From positions 50,289 through 114,288 of the forward strand of contig NZ_KB714610.1 in NCBI RefSeq assembly GCF_000349565.1: a DNA stretch of 64,000 bases, read 5' to 3'. Shown here in pieces: positions 34,373 to 42,473 of this stretch. The first letter of the stretch is position 1. Each line of letters opens with the position of its first letter. A model generated the notes under the pieces. It did no database searches, was not told the origin of the DNA, and saw nothing but the letters and a program-made list of their open reading frames with translations. Position numbers and translations under genes: made by a program. The stretch comes from Curtobacterium flaccumfaciens UCD-AKU (GTDB lineage Bacteria; Actinomycetota; Actinomycetes; Actinomycetales; Microbacteriaceae).

Positions 34373-34750
34373 ATGCGCGAAGAGGTCGTCGTCGTGGTCG
34401 GCGGGTGGGAGCACGACTGCTGCGGGCCCGCGTACGAACGGGAGACCACGGCGGCCTTCTCCGCGTACGGCAGGACGCCGCGGTTCGCCGAGTCCCGGCA
34501 CCACGACGACCCGTTCGGCATCACGCAGTTCCGTGGTCGGGTGGCCGACCTGTTCGTCATCGCCGAGGACGGCACCCGCATCCCCGTCCACCGCGTCCCG
34601 TCCGGTCGTGCGCTGGGCGGATCGGACCCGGACGACGACGGGCACCTCGAGGCCCCGTGGACCGGAGAACGGATCGAGGTCGAGTCCGACACGTTCGAGA
34701 TCGTGGTCGATGTCTACGTGCCCGGGTCCGGGTCCGGGAAGCGTCAGTAG
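34373..34750 (+). CDS. Small conserved-looking protein (DUF6578-like)
   Basis: A 125-residue soluble protein. It begins VVVVGGWEHDCCGPAYERE, with a Cys pair and Trp that recall DUF6578 proteins of actinobacteria, where WxxxCCG is typical. Beta strands with many Asp and Glu follow. The ATG follows TACGAT by 6 bases. Its stop lies inside the S4-protein gene end on the other strand (7-base overlap). No activity is known. Confidence 0.65.
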   Translation: MREEVVVVVGGWEHDCCGPAYERETTAAFSAYGRTPRFAESRHHDDPFGITQFRGRVADLFVIAEDGTRIPVHRVPSGRALGGSDPDDDGHLEAPWTGERIEVESDTFEIVVDVYVPGSGSGKRQ

Positions 34751-35106
34751 CCGCGGAGCTTCTCGAGGTCGCGGCGCTCCCGCTTGCTCGGCCGTCCGGC
34801 ACCGCGCTCCCGCATCGGGACGAACCCGGCCTCTTCCTTCGACAGCCGCGGCGGGGTCTTGTCCTCGAAGTGCTTCGCTGCCTCGGGGGCGCTCGTGCGC
34901 TTCAGGATGATGCCCGTCACCATGACGATCCGGTCGAAGCCGTTCTGCCGCACCCGCACCTCGTCGCCGGGACCGATCGGCTGCGCCGGCTTCGCGCGTT
35001 CCCCGTTCACCCGGACGTGACCGGCCTTGCACGCGGCGGTCGCGGCCGACCGGGTCTTCGTGATCCGGACGGCCCAGATCCAACTGTCGACCCGGGCCTT
35101 CTCCAT
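34744..35106 (-). CDS. S4-domain RNA-binding protein (Hsp15-like)
   Basis: A 120-residue RNA-binding protein. The S4 domain covers about 4-65: ARVDSWIWAVRITKTRSAA, then AGHVRVNGERAKPAQPIGPGDEVRV. A basic C-terminal tail (PSKRERRDLEKLRGY) follows. Length and order match Hsp15/RqcP-like ribosome-recycling proteins that bind free 50S subunits. The ATG at 35106 is 6 bases after TATAGT, a leaderless arrangement. The divergent gene at 35140 uses the same 33 bases. Confidence 0.88.
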   Translation of the reverse strand: MEKARVDSWIWAVRITKTRSAATAACKAGHVRVNGERAKPAQPIGPGDEVRVRQNGFDRIVMVTGIILKRTSAPEAAKHFEDKTPPRLSKEEAGFVPMRERGAGRPSKRERRDLEKLRGY

Positions 35107-35112
35107 GCCGAC

Positions 35113-35118
35113 ACTATA
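35113..35118 (-). promoter_or_regulatory. -10 element of leaderless S4 gene
   Basis: TATAGT on the minus strand lies 6 bases before ATG 35106, and 9 bp from the opposing -10 element. Confidence 0.55.
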
Positions 35119-35127
35119 GGCGGCCCG

Positions 35128-35133
35128 TACCCT
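35128..35133 (+). promoter_or_regulatory. -10 element of leaderless SH3-like gene
   Basis: TACCCT lies 6 bases before GTG 35140. Confidence 0.5.
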
Positions 35134-35139
35134 GGGGCG

Positions 35140-35397
35140 GTGCAGGCGGACGAACAGGCGGCCATCGCGCGGGCCCGTGCGCTCGGAGTGCTCCGCGACG
35201 CCGCCATCGGGGACCGCCTGGTGGTCCGCGCACACCACGGGGACGGCGCGCAGGACGCGCTCGGGGACCTGGTGACCCGGACGTCCGACGCCGTGACGAT
35301 CTCGACCCGCCGGGGCCCGGTCGAGGTCCGGCTCGTCGACGTCGTCGCCGCAAAGCCCGTCCCGCCGCCCCCACCCGCGCGACCCGCGCGGCGCTGA
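35140..35397 (+). CDS. Small SH3-like domain protein
   Basis: An 85-residue protein starting at GTG 35140. It resembles the N-terminal SH3-like module of Rv0428c-type GNAT acetyltransferases (RLVVRAHHGDGAQDALGDLV, then RRGPVEVRLVDVVAAKPVPP). Here it stands without an acetyltransferase domain; a Pro/Arg tail follows the fold and the stop is clean. It may be a separated partner or regulator of such an enzyme (inference). A large tandem repeat begins right after it. Confidence 0.72.
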   Translation: MQADEQAAIARARALGVLRDAAIGDRLVVRAHHGDGAQDALGDLVTRTSDAVTISTRRGPVEVRLVDVVAAKPVPPPPPARPARR

Positions 35398-35414
35398 CGC
35401 GCTCGGCTCGCGCC

Positions 35415-35915
35415 GTGCTGGATTCGCGGAGCGGGGGTTGCACGGTGCGGACTTCGTCGGTGGGTGCGCCGTCGGGGGCTCGGTGCGGGGTTGTGGTGCT
35501 GCACGGAGCCACCAGCCTCGCACGGTGTGGCGCGGCCGGCACCGTGCTGGATTCGCGGAGCCGGGGTTGCACGGTGCGGACGTCGTCGGCGGGTGCGCGG
35601 CCGGAGGCTCGGTGCGGGGTTGTGGTGCTGCACGGAGCCACCAGCTCCGCACGGTGTGGCGCGGCCGGCACCGTGCTGGATTCGCGGAGCCGGGGTTGCA
35701 CGGTGCGGACGTCATCGGCGGGTGCGTGGCCGGGGGCTCGGTGCGGGGTTGTGGTGCTGCACGGAGCCACCAGCTCCGCACGGTGTGGCGCGGCCGGCAC
35801 CGTGCGGGATTCGCGGAGCCGGGGTCGCACGGTGCGGACTTCGTCGGTGGGTGCGTGGCCGGAGGCTCGGTGCGGGGTTGTGGTGCTGCACGGAGCCACC
35901 AGCCTCGCACCAGCT
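35415..35915. repeat. 129-bp tandem repeat, almost four copies
   Basis: Copies begin at 35415, 35544, 35673 and 35802, each 129 bp apart; the last is cut short near 35915. They are roughly 90 percent alike by eye. Each copy has GCACGG three times and a hairpin TGGTG...CACCA. Because 129 is a multiple of three, several frames on both strands stay open through the array. I regard these as fortuitous. It fills the gap 35398-36034; after it lies CTCGCACCGTGCGAA and then the promoter of the next gene. Confidence 0.9.
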
Positions 35916-36022
35916 GACGAGCCTCGCACCGTGCGAACCAGCACCTCCGTGCGAACCCGACGCACCGCGCCCAGCCCCGCCCACCCCGGCGAGCCGCAGG
36001 CCCCCACGCCCCGCTCCCGACA

Positions 36023-36028
36023 TACGCT
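36023..36028 (+). promoter_or_regulatory. -10 element of leaderless gene 36035
   Basis: TACGCT lies 6 bases before the ATG at 36035. Confidence 0.5.
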
Positions 36029-36034
36029 CATCCC

Positions 36035-37192
36035 ATGGCAGTCCCCGTCCCGCTCGGCACCGAGGACCGCACCGCCCGCCTCACCCTCCGCCGCCCGGAC
36101 TCCTGGCGCCGCGAGGACGCAGCCCAGGCGGACCTGCGCGTCACCGGCGACGACGTCGTCCTCACCGTCCGATCCCGTCCCAGCGACCGCGCGATCGGTG
36201 ACGAGAACACCGGTCTGCTCGCACGGCTGCCCGGCTCCGTCGAGGGGCTGCTGCTCGTCGGCTGCGACCCCTGGACGGCCGCAGGTGCCCCGGCTCGGCT
36301 CGTCGAGTACGTCCGGCCCGACGAACACGGCGACGTCGCCGGCACCCACCTGCTCTTCGTCACCGGTCGGCACCGCGTCGACCTGACGATCGAACGCCCG
36401 CTCGCCCGGCTGCTCGAGACCGACGACCTGGTGCTCGCAGTCCTCGAGAGCGTCCGCGCCACCGAGACGGTCCCGGTCCGCCCCGAGCGTGACCTCGAAC
36501 ACCTGCCGGCCCCCGCCCCGGCACCGTCGCTCGACGGCCCCCGGCTCAGCGCGAACGCGATCGGCACCCTGCGGAGCCTCGCCGGACGCCGGTGGAACCC
36601 GACGCTCCTCCGCACCGCCGCGGGCCGCGAACTCATCGAGGCGGGCCTCGTCGGCCGGCTCGGCACCCTGCCGGAGTCGACCCAGACCCTCCTCGAGCCC
36701 TGGCAGGGCGATGCCCAGCCGGTCACGCTGGAACAGCACCTGCCCGACGGGGGCGAGTCGCGCCTCCAGGCGTGGTCGCAGACCGTCGTCGACGGGACCG
36801 ACGCGGCGGGCGCCGTGGTCGCCTCCGTCACGCCGGACCGGGCCGTTGCGCTGCTGGCCGGGAGGCTCGGCATCGGTCCGACGTGGACCTTCCCGTTCCG
36901 CACGGGGTCGCTCCCAGGGCACCTGCTCGGCCGCAAGCTGGCCGGCGGTCCGGACGTGCCGGACCTGCCGGAGGCCCTGGCCGAGGCCGACCCGCGCCTC
37001 GCGCGGTTCTGGGCCGCGCCGTGGACGGTCTCGTACCTGCGTCGACCGGGCAAGCCGAAACCGGTCACGATCGTGCGGGCCGAGGGACACGGGTTCGCGC
37101 GCGTGGGGACGACGAAGGCCGGGGAGACCGCCTTCCGGACGGACTCCCCGGCGAACGTGTACCGGTCGGTGGTGCGGGCGCTGCTGGGCTGA
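36035..37192 (+). CDS. Hypothetical protein, 385 residues
   Basis: A soluble protein with codon use like its neighbours and a clean TACGCT promoter 6 bases before ATG. The N-terminal 140 residues form an alternating beta pattern (LTLRRPDSWRREDAAQADLRV, DDVVLTVRS, GTHLLFVTGRHRVDLTI). This recalls lipid- or ligand-binding folds such as LpqN, but I cannot place it with confidence. After a Pro/Ala linker (about 152-168) a second part of about 210 residues follows. No signal peptide or membrane segment. Function unknown. Confidence 0.7.
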   Translation: MAVPVPLGTEDRTARLTLRRPDSWRREDAAQADLRVTGDDVVLTVRSRPSDRAIGDENTGLLARLPGSVEGLLLVGCDPWTAAGAPARLVEYVRPDEHGDVAGTHLLFVTGRHRVDLTIERPLARLLETDDLVLAVLESVRATETVPVRPERDLEHLPAPAPAPSLDGPRLSANAIGTLRSLAGRRWNPTLLRTAAGRELIEAGLVGRLGTLPESTQTLLEPWQGDAQPVTLEQHLPDGGESRLQAWSQTVVDGTDAAGAVVASVTPDRAVALLAGRLGIGPTWTFPFRTGSLPGHLLGRKLAGGPDVPDLPEALAEADPRLARFWAAPWTVSYLRRPGKPKPVTIVRAEGHGFARVGTTKAGETAFRTDSPANVYRSVVRALLG

Positions 37193-37211
37193 GCGCGCCC
37201 GGGTTCTGCCG

Positions 37212-38735
37212 CTACGCGGCGGGGCCGGCGGTCAGGGTGATCGTGACCGTCTTCGCGGTGCCGGCGCTGTCGGTGTACCGGACGCTGACCTTGTCGCCCA
37301 CCGAGTGCGACTGCACGACCTTGGTCAGCTGGTCCGAGCTCGTGACCGCGGTGCCGTCGAGGCTCGTGATCGTGTCACCCGCACCGAGGCCGGCGCTGGC
37401 GGCACCGGAGCCCTCGACCGTGCCGGCGACCGGGACGCCGCCCGTGGTGGTGGCGGTGTTGCTGACCTCGACGCCGAGGAACGCGGGCAGCCCGATGGTG
37501 ATCGTGCTCGACGACTCCCCGGCGAGGATCTTCTGGGCGATCGTCTTCGCGGTGCTGATCGGGATGGCGTAGCCGGTGACGTCGGCCGTGCCCGAGGACG
37601 CCGCCGTGGCCATGCCGACGACCTCGCCCTCGCTGTCCAGGACCGGCCCGCCGGAGTCACCGGAGACGATGTCCGCCGAGATCTCGAGCAGGCCGCTCAG
37701 CGACTCGGTGCCGGTGCCGGACTCGCTCTGCACCTGGATGTCCTGGTCGGTCGCCGTGACGGTGCCCTCGGCGGAGACGAGGTTGCCGGTGCCCTCGGCG
37801 TTGCCGACGTCCTTCACGGTGTCACCGGTGCTCGGCTCGCCGTCGTCGTCGAGCGTGACCGTGGACAGCCCGGAGGCGTTCTCGAGCTTCAGCACGGCGA
37901 CGTCGTTCGTGGCGTCGGCCCCGACCACGTCGGCCTTGTACTGCTTGCCGGTGGTCTCGTCGGTGACGGTGATGCTCGTCGCGCCCTGGATCACGTGGTT
38001 GTTCGTCAGGATCGTGCCGTCGGAGGTCAGGACCATGCCGGTGCCGGCCGCCTGTGACGACTCGTCGTAGTTCAGGACGGTGTTGATGGTCACGACGCCC
38101 TTCTTGTCGGCGGCCGTCGCCGCAGTGGCGGGGGACTGCGTGCTCGTCCCACTGCCGTCGCTGCTGCCGTCGGTGCCGCTGCCGCTGCCGCTGCCGTCGC
38201 CGGGCACCGTGAAGCCGTTCGTGCCGTCGCTGCTGCTGCCGGTACCGGTGCCGGTGCCGGGCAGCGTGGTGGTGCCCTGCGACTGGCTCGACGTGGTGGT
38301 GGTGCCCTGCGAGGACAGTCCGAGTGCGGTGCCGCCCGCAGCGCCGACGATCGCGAGGGCGGCGATGCCGGAGCCGATCATCAGCCCGAGCCGGCGGGGG
38401 CGCTTCGTCAGACCGGGGTGGTTCGCGGCGCCGGAGTGGGTCGCGGCACCGTAGTGGTTCGCGGTCGCCGCCGAGGAGGCCCAGGCGTGGTTCGCGCCGG
38501 CGAGGGCGGGGCTGCCGATCAGGTAGGGGCCGCGGCCGTCGGGCGTGTAGGCGTAGGGGCCGGTGCCGTCCGGGCCGTACAGGTACGGGCCGGATCCGTC
38601 GAACGCGTACGCCGGGCGCAGGGAAGCCGGGTCGGCGTGCGGTGCCTCCCAGTGCATCCCGGGAGCCTGCTGCTGCGCGGCGGGGGTGCCGTTCTCGTCG
38701 TGGTCGGCGGCGGCGGGGTTCGGGGTCTCGTTCAT
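37212..38735 (-). CDS. HtrA-like membrane serine protease with PDZ domain
   Basis: A 507-residue trypsin-like S1C protease. A cytoplasmic N-terminus with a threefold Gly-Pro motif (DGSGPYLYG, DGTGPYAYT, DGRGPYLIG) precedes one transmembrane helix (about 117-138) and a Ser/Thr/Gly linker. The protease has His in TNNHVIQGA, Asp in ATNDVAVLKL and Ser in SGDSGGPVL, all intact. A PDZ domain (about 410-500) ends the protein. It would act outside the membrane in envelope protein quality control. The iron permease gene diverges from it. Confidence 0.92.
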   Translation of the reverse strand: MNETPNPAAADHDENGTPAAQQQAPGMHWEAPHADPASLRPAYAFDGSGPYLYGPDGTGPYAYTPDGRGPYLIGSPALAGANHAWASSAATANHYGAATHSGAANHPGLTKRPRRLGLMIGSGIAALAIVGAAGGTALGLSSQGTTTTSSQSQGTTTLPGTGTGTGSSSDGTNGFTVPGDGSGSGSGTDGSSDGSGTSTQSPATAATAADKKGVVTINTVLNYDESSQAAGTGMVLTSDGTILTNNHVIQGATSITVTDETTGKQYKADVVGADATNDVAVLKLENASGLSTVTLDDDGEPSTGDTVKDVGNAEGTGNLVSAEGTVTATDQDIQVQSESGTGTESLSGLLEISADIVSGDSGGPVLDSEGEVVGMATAASSGTADVTGYAIPISTAKTIAQKILAGESSSTITIGLPAFLGVEVSNTATTTGGVPVAGTVEGSGAASAGLGAGDTITSLDGTAVTSSDQLTKVVQSHSVGDKVSVRYTDSAGTAKTVTITLTAGPAA

Positions 38736-38875
38736 CGGTGCTCTCCGGTCGTCCCTCGACGGCCCGGTCGGGCGTCGATGGAGACCAGTACAGAGGGCTT
38801 CCCCATGACGAGCCTATGAACGAACCCTGCGCACGCTCCGGGCTTGCTCGGGGGACGCCGAACAGGGCTCCGGCG

Positions 38876-38894
38876 TTAGGGTGGCCTTACCTCC
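38876..38894. promoter_or_regulatory. DtxR/IdeR-like iron box touching the permease start codon
   Basis: TTAGGGTGGCCTTACCTCC agrees at 13 of 19 positions with the iron-box consensus TTAGGTTAGGCTAACCTAA of DtxR/IdeR/DmdR repressors. It ends one base before the ATG of the permease gene and includes TAGGGT, a likely -10 element. An iron-loaded repressor here would block the promoter of the permease pair. Confidence 0.72.
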
Positions 38895-39929
38895 ATGCCT
38901 CCGTCGACGTCCCCGCCCCCGGCTCCCAGCTCCGTCCCCCGACTCGTCGGTGCGACCGTGCTGGCGGTCGTCGTCCTCGCCGTGGCGTGTGCCCTGTCGA
39001 TCGCGTACGGCTCACGGCCGATCCCGCTCGGGACCGTCCTCGACACGGTGCTGCACCCCGGCAGGAACGACGAGATCGGGCTGATCGTCCTCGGCAACCG
39101 CGTGCCGCGCACCGTCGTCGGTCTGCTCGCCGGAGCAGCACTCGGCGTGGCCGGGGCGGTCATGCAGGGCGTGACCCGGAACCCGCTCGCCGACCCCAGC
39201 GTCCTCGGCATCAACTCCGGCGCCACGCTGGCCGTCGTCGCCGGGATCGCGCTCTTCGGCGTCAGCGGGACGGCCGCGTACCTGCCCTTCGCGTTCGTCG
39301 GGGCCGCCTTCGCGGCCCTGCTCGTCTACGGGATCGCGGCCGTCGCCCGGCGCGGGCTCTCTCCCGTCGGGCTCGCCCTCGCCGGAGCCGTCGTCGCCGC
39401 TGCCCTGTCGTCGGTCACCACCGCGGTGCTCGTGACCGACCAGAGCCTGCTCGACCAGCTGCGGTTCTGGCAGGTCGGAGCCCTCGCCGGCAAGGACCTC
39501 GGCACGGCTGGGGTCATCACGGCACCGGTGCTCGTCGGGCTGGTGATCGCGTTCGGCCTCGGTCGGTCGCTCAACACCCTGGCGCTCGGGGACGAGCTCG
39601 CGGCGTCGCTCGGGCAGCGGGTCGTGCTCGTCCGAGCCGTGGGTGGTCTGGTCGCCGTCCTGCTGGCCGGGTCCGCGGTGGCCGCCGCCGGGCCGATCGC
39701 GTTCGTCGGCCTCGCCGTGCCGCACGCGGTCCGTCGCCTGAGCGGCCCGGACCACCGGTGGACCATCCTGCTGTCGGCGATCGTCGCCCCCGCACTCCTG
39801 CTCGTGGCGGACGTCATCGGCCGCGTCGTCGCGTACCCGGGGGAGCTGCAGGTCGGCATCGTCACGGCACTCATCGGGGCGCCGGTGTTCATCGCGCTCG
39901 TGCGGTCGAGGGCGGTGCGGGGACTGTGA
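38895..39929 (+). CDS. FecCD-family iron-siderophore permease, subunit 1
   Basis: A 344-residue inner-membrane permease of the BtuC/FecCD family with about nine to ten helices. Family motifs: LVLGNRVPRT-like IVLGNRVPRTVVGLLAGAALG, GVTRNPLADPSVLGINSGAT and GPIAFVGLAVPHAVRRLSGPDH near the ATPase-contact loop. It forms half of a channel for ferric siderophore or cobalamin. The second subunit overlaps its stop by four bases. An iron box directly precedes the ATG, so iron starvation should turn the pair on. Confidence 0.93.
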   Translation: MPPSTSPPPAPSSVPRLVGATVLAVVVLAVACALSIAYGSRPIPLGTVLDTVLHPGRNDEIGLIVLGNRVPRTVVGLLAGAALGVAGAVMQGVTRNPLADPSVLGINSGATLAVVAGIALFGVSGTAAYLPFAFVGAAFAALLVYGIAAVARRGLSPVGLALAGAVVAAALSSVTTAVLVTDQSLLDQLRFWQVGALAGKDLGTAGVITAPVLVGLVIAFGLGRSLNTLALGDELAASLGQRVVLVRAVGGLVAVLLAGSAVAAAGPIAFVGLAVPHAVRRLSGPDHRWTILLSAIVAPALLLVADVIGRVVAYPGELQVGIVTALIGAPVFIALVRSRAVRGL

Positions 39930-40924
39930 AGCCGCTGTTCCGTTCCGTCGGGCTGCGCCGTGAGGTCGCGGTGCTCGTCGCCGTGGTGGTGGTCATCTCG
40001 GTGCTCGTCCTGATCGGGCTCGGCGCGGGGTCGATCCCGCTCACGCCCGGTCAGGTGCTGGCCAGCCTGTTCGGCCAGGGGGACCGCATCTCGGACTTCG
40101 TGATCGGGCAGCTCCGCGGCCCCAGGGTGCTCGGCGCGGTCCTCGTCGGCGCCAGCCTCGGTGTCGCCGGCGCGATCGTGCAGAGCGTCGTGCGGAACCC
40201 CATCGCGAGTCCCGACGTCATCGGGATCACCTCGGGGGCCAGCGCCGCCGGGCTCACCGCCATCGTGCTGTTCGGCGCGAGCGGCGGCACGCTGTTCTCG
40301 GTCGTGCTCGTCGGCGCCGTGGTGGTCGCGATCGCCATCGCCGGGCTCGCTTGGCGGAGGGGGATCACCGGGAACCGGGTCGTCCTCGTCGGCATCGGTG
40401 TCGCGGCGATCTGCCTGAGCATCACCGGGTGGATGCTCACGAGCGGCACCGTCACCCAGGCCGGAACCGCACTGCTGTGGCTCTCCGGCAGCCTGAACGC
40501 CGTCGACCGTGACCTGGTCGGGGTGCTCGGTGTCGCGTTCGTCGTGCTCGGCGTGCTCGCACTGCTGCAGTCCGCTCGGCTGCAGGTGCTGAGCCTCGGG
40601 GACGAGGTCGCCGCCGCCCTGGGGCTCCGACCGGACCGCGCGAAGGTGCTCCTGCTCCTCACCGCCGTGTGCCTGACCGCCGCAGCCGTCGCCACCGCGG
40701 GTCCGGTGTCGTTCGTGGCGCTGATGGCAGCCCCGATCGCTCGACGCCTGGTCGGCGGCGGTCGGGTCGCCCTCGCGCCGGCGGCAGCCGTCGGCGCCGC
40801 GATCACGCTCGGAAGCGACCTGCTCGCCCAGTTCGCGATCCCCGGCAACGCGCTGCCGGTGGGGGTCGTGACGGGTGTCGTGGGCGCGCCGTACCTGCTC
40901 TGGTTGCTCGCGCGGGGGCGTTGA
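39926..40924 (+). CDS. FecCD-family iron-siderophore permease, subunit 2
   Basis: A 332-residue permease, partner of the gene before it. GTG at 39926 overlaps the previous stop (GTGA). It has LRGPRVLGAVLVGASLGVAG, VVRNPIASPDVIGITSGAS and the conserved GPVSFVALMAAPIARRLVG loop. The heterodimer would import ferric siderophores with an ATPase and a binding protein. Neither lies in this window: downstream are repeats and an unrelated FHA gene, and upstream is a protease. These must be encoded elsewhere. Confidence 0.93.
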   Translation: MKPLFRSVGLRREVAVLVAVVVVISVLVLIGLGAGSIPLTPGQVLASLFGQGDRISDFVIGQLRGPRVLGAVLVGASLGVAGAIVQSVVRNPIASPDVIGITSGASAAGLTAIVLFGASGGTLFSVVLVGAVVVAIAIAGLAWRRGITGNRVVLVGIGVAAICLSITGWMLTSGTVTQAGTALLWLSGSLNAVDRDLVGVLGVAFVVLGVLALLQSARLQVLSLGDEVAAALGLRPDRAKVLLLLTAVCLTAAAVATAGPVSFVALMAAPIARRLVGGGRVALAPAAAVGAAITLGSDLLAQFAIPGNALPVGVVTGVVGAPYLLWLLARGR

Positions 40925-41011
40925 CGCGGGTCGTGCTGGTTCGTTGACGCTGGTCGAGCTGGTTCGTTGACGTGGGTCATGCTGGTTCGCTGACGCCGGT
41001 CGTGCGTTCGC
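40920..41011. repeat. 23-bp tandem repeat, four units
   Basis: GTTGACGYKGGTCGWGCTGGTTC-like units start at 40920, 40943, 40966 and 40989, 23 bp each. The fourth drifts at its end. Unit 1 contains the stop codon of the second permease gene. The end of the unit (GCTGGTTCG) recalls the 8-bp repeat at 10650. Confidence 0.9.
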
Positions 41012-41072
41012 GCATCGCGGAAGACTCTCCACAGTCCCAGATCGGGGCTGCCGCTCGGGGCTTCGTTTCCGA

Positions 41073-41078
41073 TACGCT
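41073..41078 (+). promoter_or_regulatory. -10 element of FHA gene
   Basis: TACGCT lies 27 bases before the ATG, with GAGGAGGAGG as a strong ribosome site between. Confidence 0.5.
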
Positions 41079-41105
41079 GGTAGGCCAAGAGGAGGAGGTC
41101 CACCG

Positions 41106-41585
41106 ATGCCAGATCCAGTGGTCCCGCAGCCGGGCGGTCAGAAGTCCCCGGAACAGCGGCTGGTCGACACCACGCTGACCTTCAGCATGGACATGGGAGC
41201 GGCGCTCACCGCCGAGTCCGGTGTCTCGACCGAAGAACGTGAAGCCGTCAACGCCCTGCCCTCCGGGTCGGCGTTGCTCGTGGTCCGTCGTGGCCCCAAC
41301 GTGGGTGCGCGGTTCCTCCTCGACTCCGACGTCACGACGGCCGGCCGCCACCCCGACGCCGGCATCTTCCTCGACGACGTCACCGTGTCGCGCAAGCACG
41401 CGCAGTTCCTGCGCCACGGCACGAGCTTCAGCGTCAAGGACAACGGTTCCCTGAACGGTACGTACTTCGACGGTGTCCGCATCGACGAAGCGCTGCTCAC
41501 CGACGGGGCCGAAGTCCAGGTCGGCAAGTTCCGCCTGACGTTCTACGCATCTCGGGTCGACCTGGCGCGCCTGGCGAACGCGTAG
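41106..41585 (+). CDS. garA: FHA-domain regulator GarA/OdhI
   Basis: A 159-residue FHA protein. The FHA domain (about 55-145) has GRHPDAGIFLDDVTVSRKHAQF and NGSLNGTYFDG, with the phosphothreonine-binding Arg, Ser and Asn in place. The N-terminal tail contains the Thr-Thr pair (DTTLTF, Thr22-Thr23) that kinases phosphorylate in Mycobacterium GarA and Corynebacterium OdhI. The unphosphorylated form inhibits 2-oxoglutarate dehydrogenase; phosphorylation closes the protein on itself. The order FHA-FtsR-MerR equals Rv1827-Rv1828-Rv1830. The PknL-type kinase in this window is one candidate partner (inference). Confidence 0.94.
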   Translation: MPDPVVPQPGGQKSPEQRLVDTTLTFSMDMGAALTAESGVSTEEREAVNALPSGSALLVVRRGPNVGARFLLDSDVTTAGRHPDAGIFLDDVTVSRKHAQFLRHGTSFSVKDNGSLNGTYFDGVRIDEALLTDGAEVQVGKFRLTFYASRVDLARLANA

Positions 41586-42289
41586 TGGCCGCACGGTCCG
41601 CTGCGGCCCGGGCGGGGTCCGCGGCACCGGACCTGCTCACGATCGGGCAGGTCCTCGCTCGCCTCAAGCCCGAGTTCCCGGACCTGTCGAGCTCCAAGCT
41701 GCGGTTCCTCGAAGAGCGAGAGCTCGTCACCCCGATCCGCACGGCCAGCGGGTACCGCAAGTTCTCCGCCGCCGACCTCGAGCGTCTCCGGGTGATCCTC
41801 GGACTGCAGCGCGACCACTACCTGCCGCTCAAGGTCATCAAGGAGTACCTCGCCGACCTCGACGCCGGGCGCGAACCGGTCCTGCCCGGGGGCGGAGACG
41901 CGCCGAAGCCATCGATCCTCGGTCGTGAACGTCGGTACACCCGCGACGAGACCGTCCGCGCGGCCGGTGCCTCGCCGATGCTGTTGGCCGACGCGGTCTC
42001 GGCCTCGCTCCTGCCGCCCACCGACACCTACGGCGACGACGGCGTCTCCGTGTTGAAGGCCCTGGTCGAACTGCAGCGCACCGGCATCGAGCCGCGGCAC
42101 CTGCGCACGCTCCGCAGTACCGCGGAGCGTGAGGTCGGTCTCATCGAGTCCGCCCTCATGCCGGTCTCCCGCCGGGGCGACGCCACCTCGCGCGCGAAGG
42201 CCACCGAGCTCGCCCGCGAGATAGCGGGACACCTCGAGATCATCCGGTCGAACCTCATCCGCCAGGCCATCGGTCGTCTCGACGCATGA
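41585..42289 (+). CDS. ftsR: MerR-family cell-division regulator FtsR
   Basis: A 234-residue MerR protein, homologue of Rv1828/FtsR. The DNA-binding part is LLTIGQVLARLKPEFPDLSSSKLRFLEERELVTPIRTASGYRKFS. The C-terminal half lacks metal-binding Cys, as in FtsR. In Corynebacterium FtsR activates ftsZ transcription. GTG at 41585 overlaps the last base of the garA stop, so the two are co-translated. Its presence here joins carbon and division control. Confidence 0.92.
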   Translation: MAARSAAARAGSAAPDLLTIGQVLARLKPEFPDLSSSKLRFLEERELVTPIRTASGYRKFSAADLERLRVILGLQRDHYLPLKVIKEYLADLDAGREPVLPGGGDAPKPSILGRERRYTRDETVRAAGASPMLLADAVSASLLPPTDTYGDDGVSVLKALVELQRTGIEPRHLRTLRSTAEREVGLIESALMPVSRRGDATSRAKATELAREIAGHLEIIRSNLIRQAIGRLDA

Positions 42290-42473
42290 CGCCGTCCGGT
42301 GCTCCGACAGGGCTTGTGTGTCAGTGGTCGGGGCGTATCCTCGACACGCCGGACGCGCCGGGTCGGATGTCCCGCGCGGGAGCGGTCGGAGTCGCTACCG
42401 TGGACCTCGGAACAACTCTCAACCCGTCGTTGAAGCTTCGGGTGGGAGCTCGATCGTCGTGGAAGGCAAGCTC

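Noticed and set aside
35415-35915. Long open frames with 43-residue repeats on both strands
   Set aside because: They arise from the 129-bp period; no ribosome site, promoter or typical codon bias supports them, and frames on opposite strands overlap fully.
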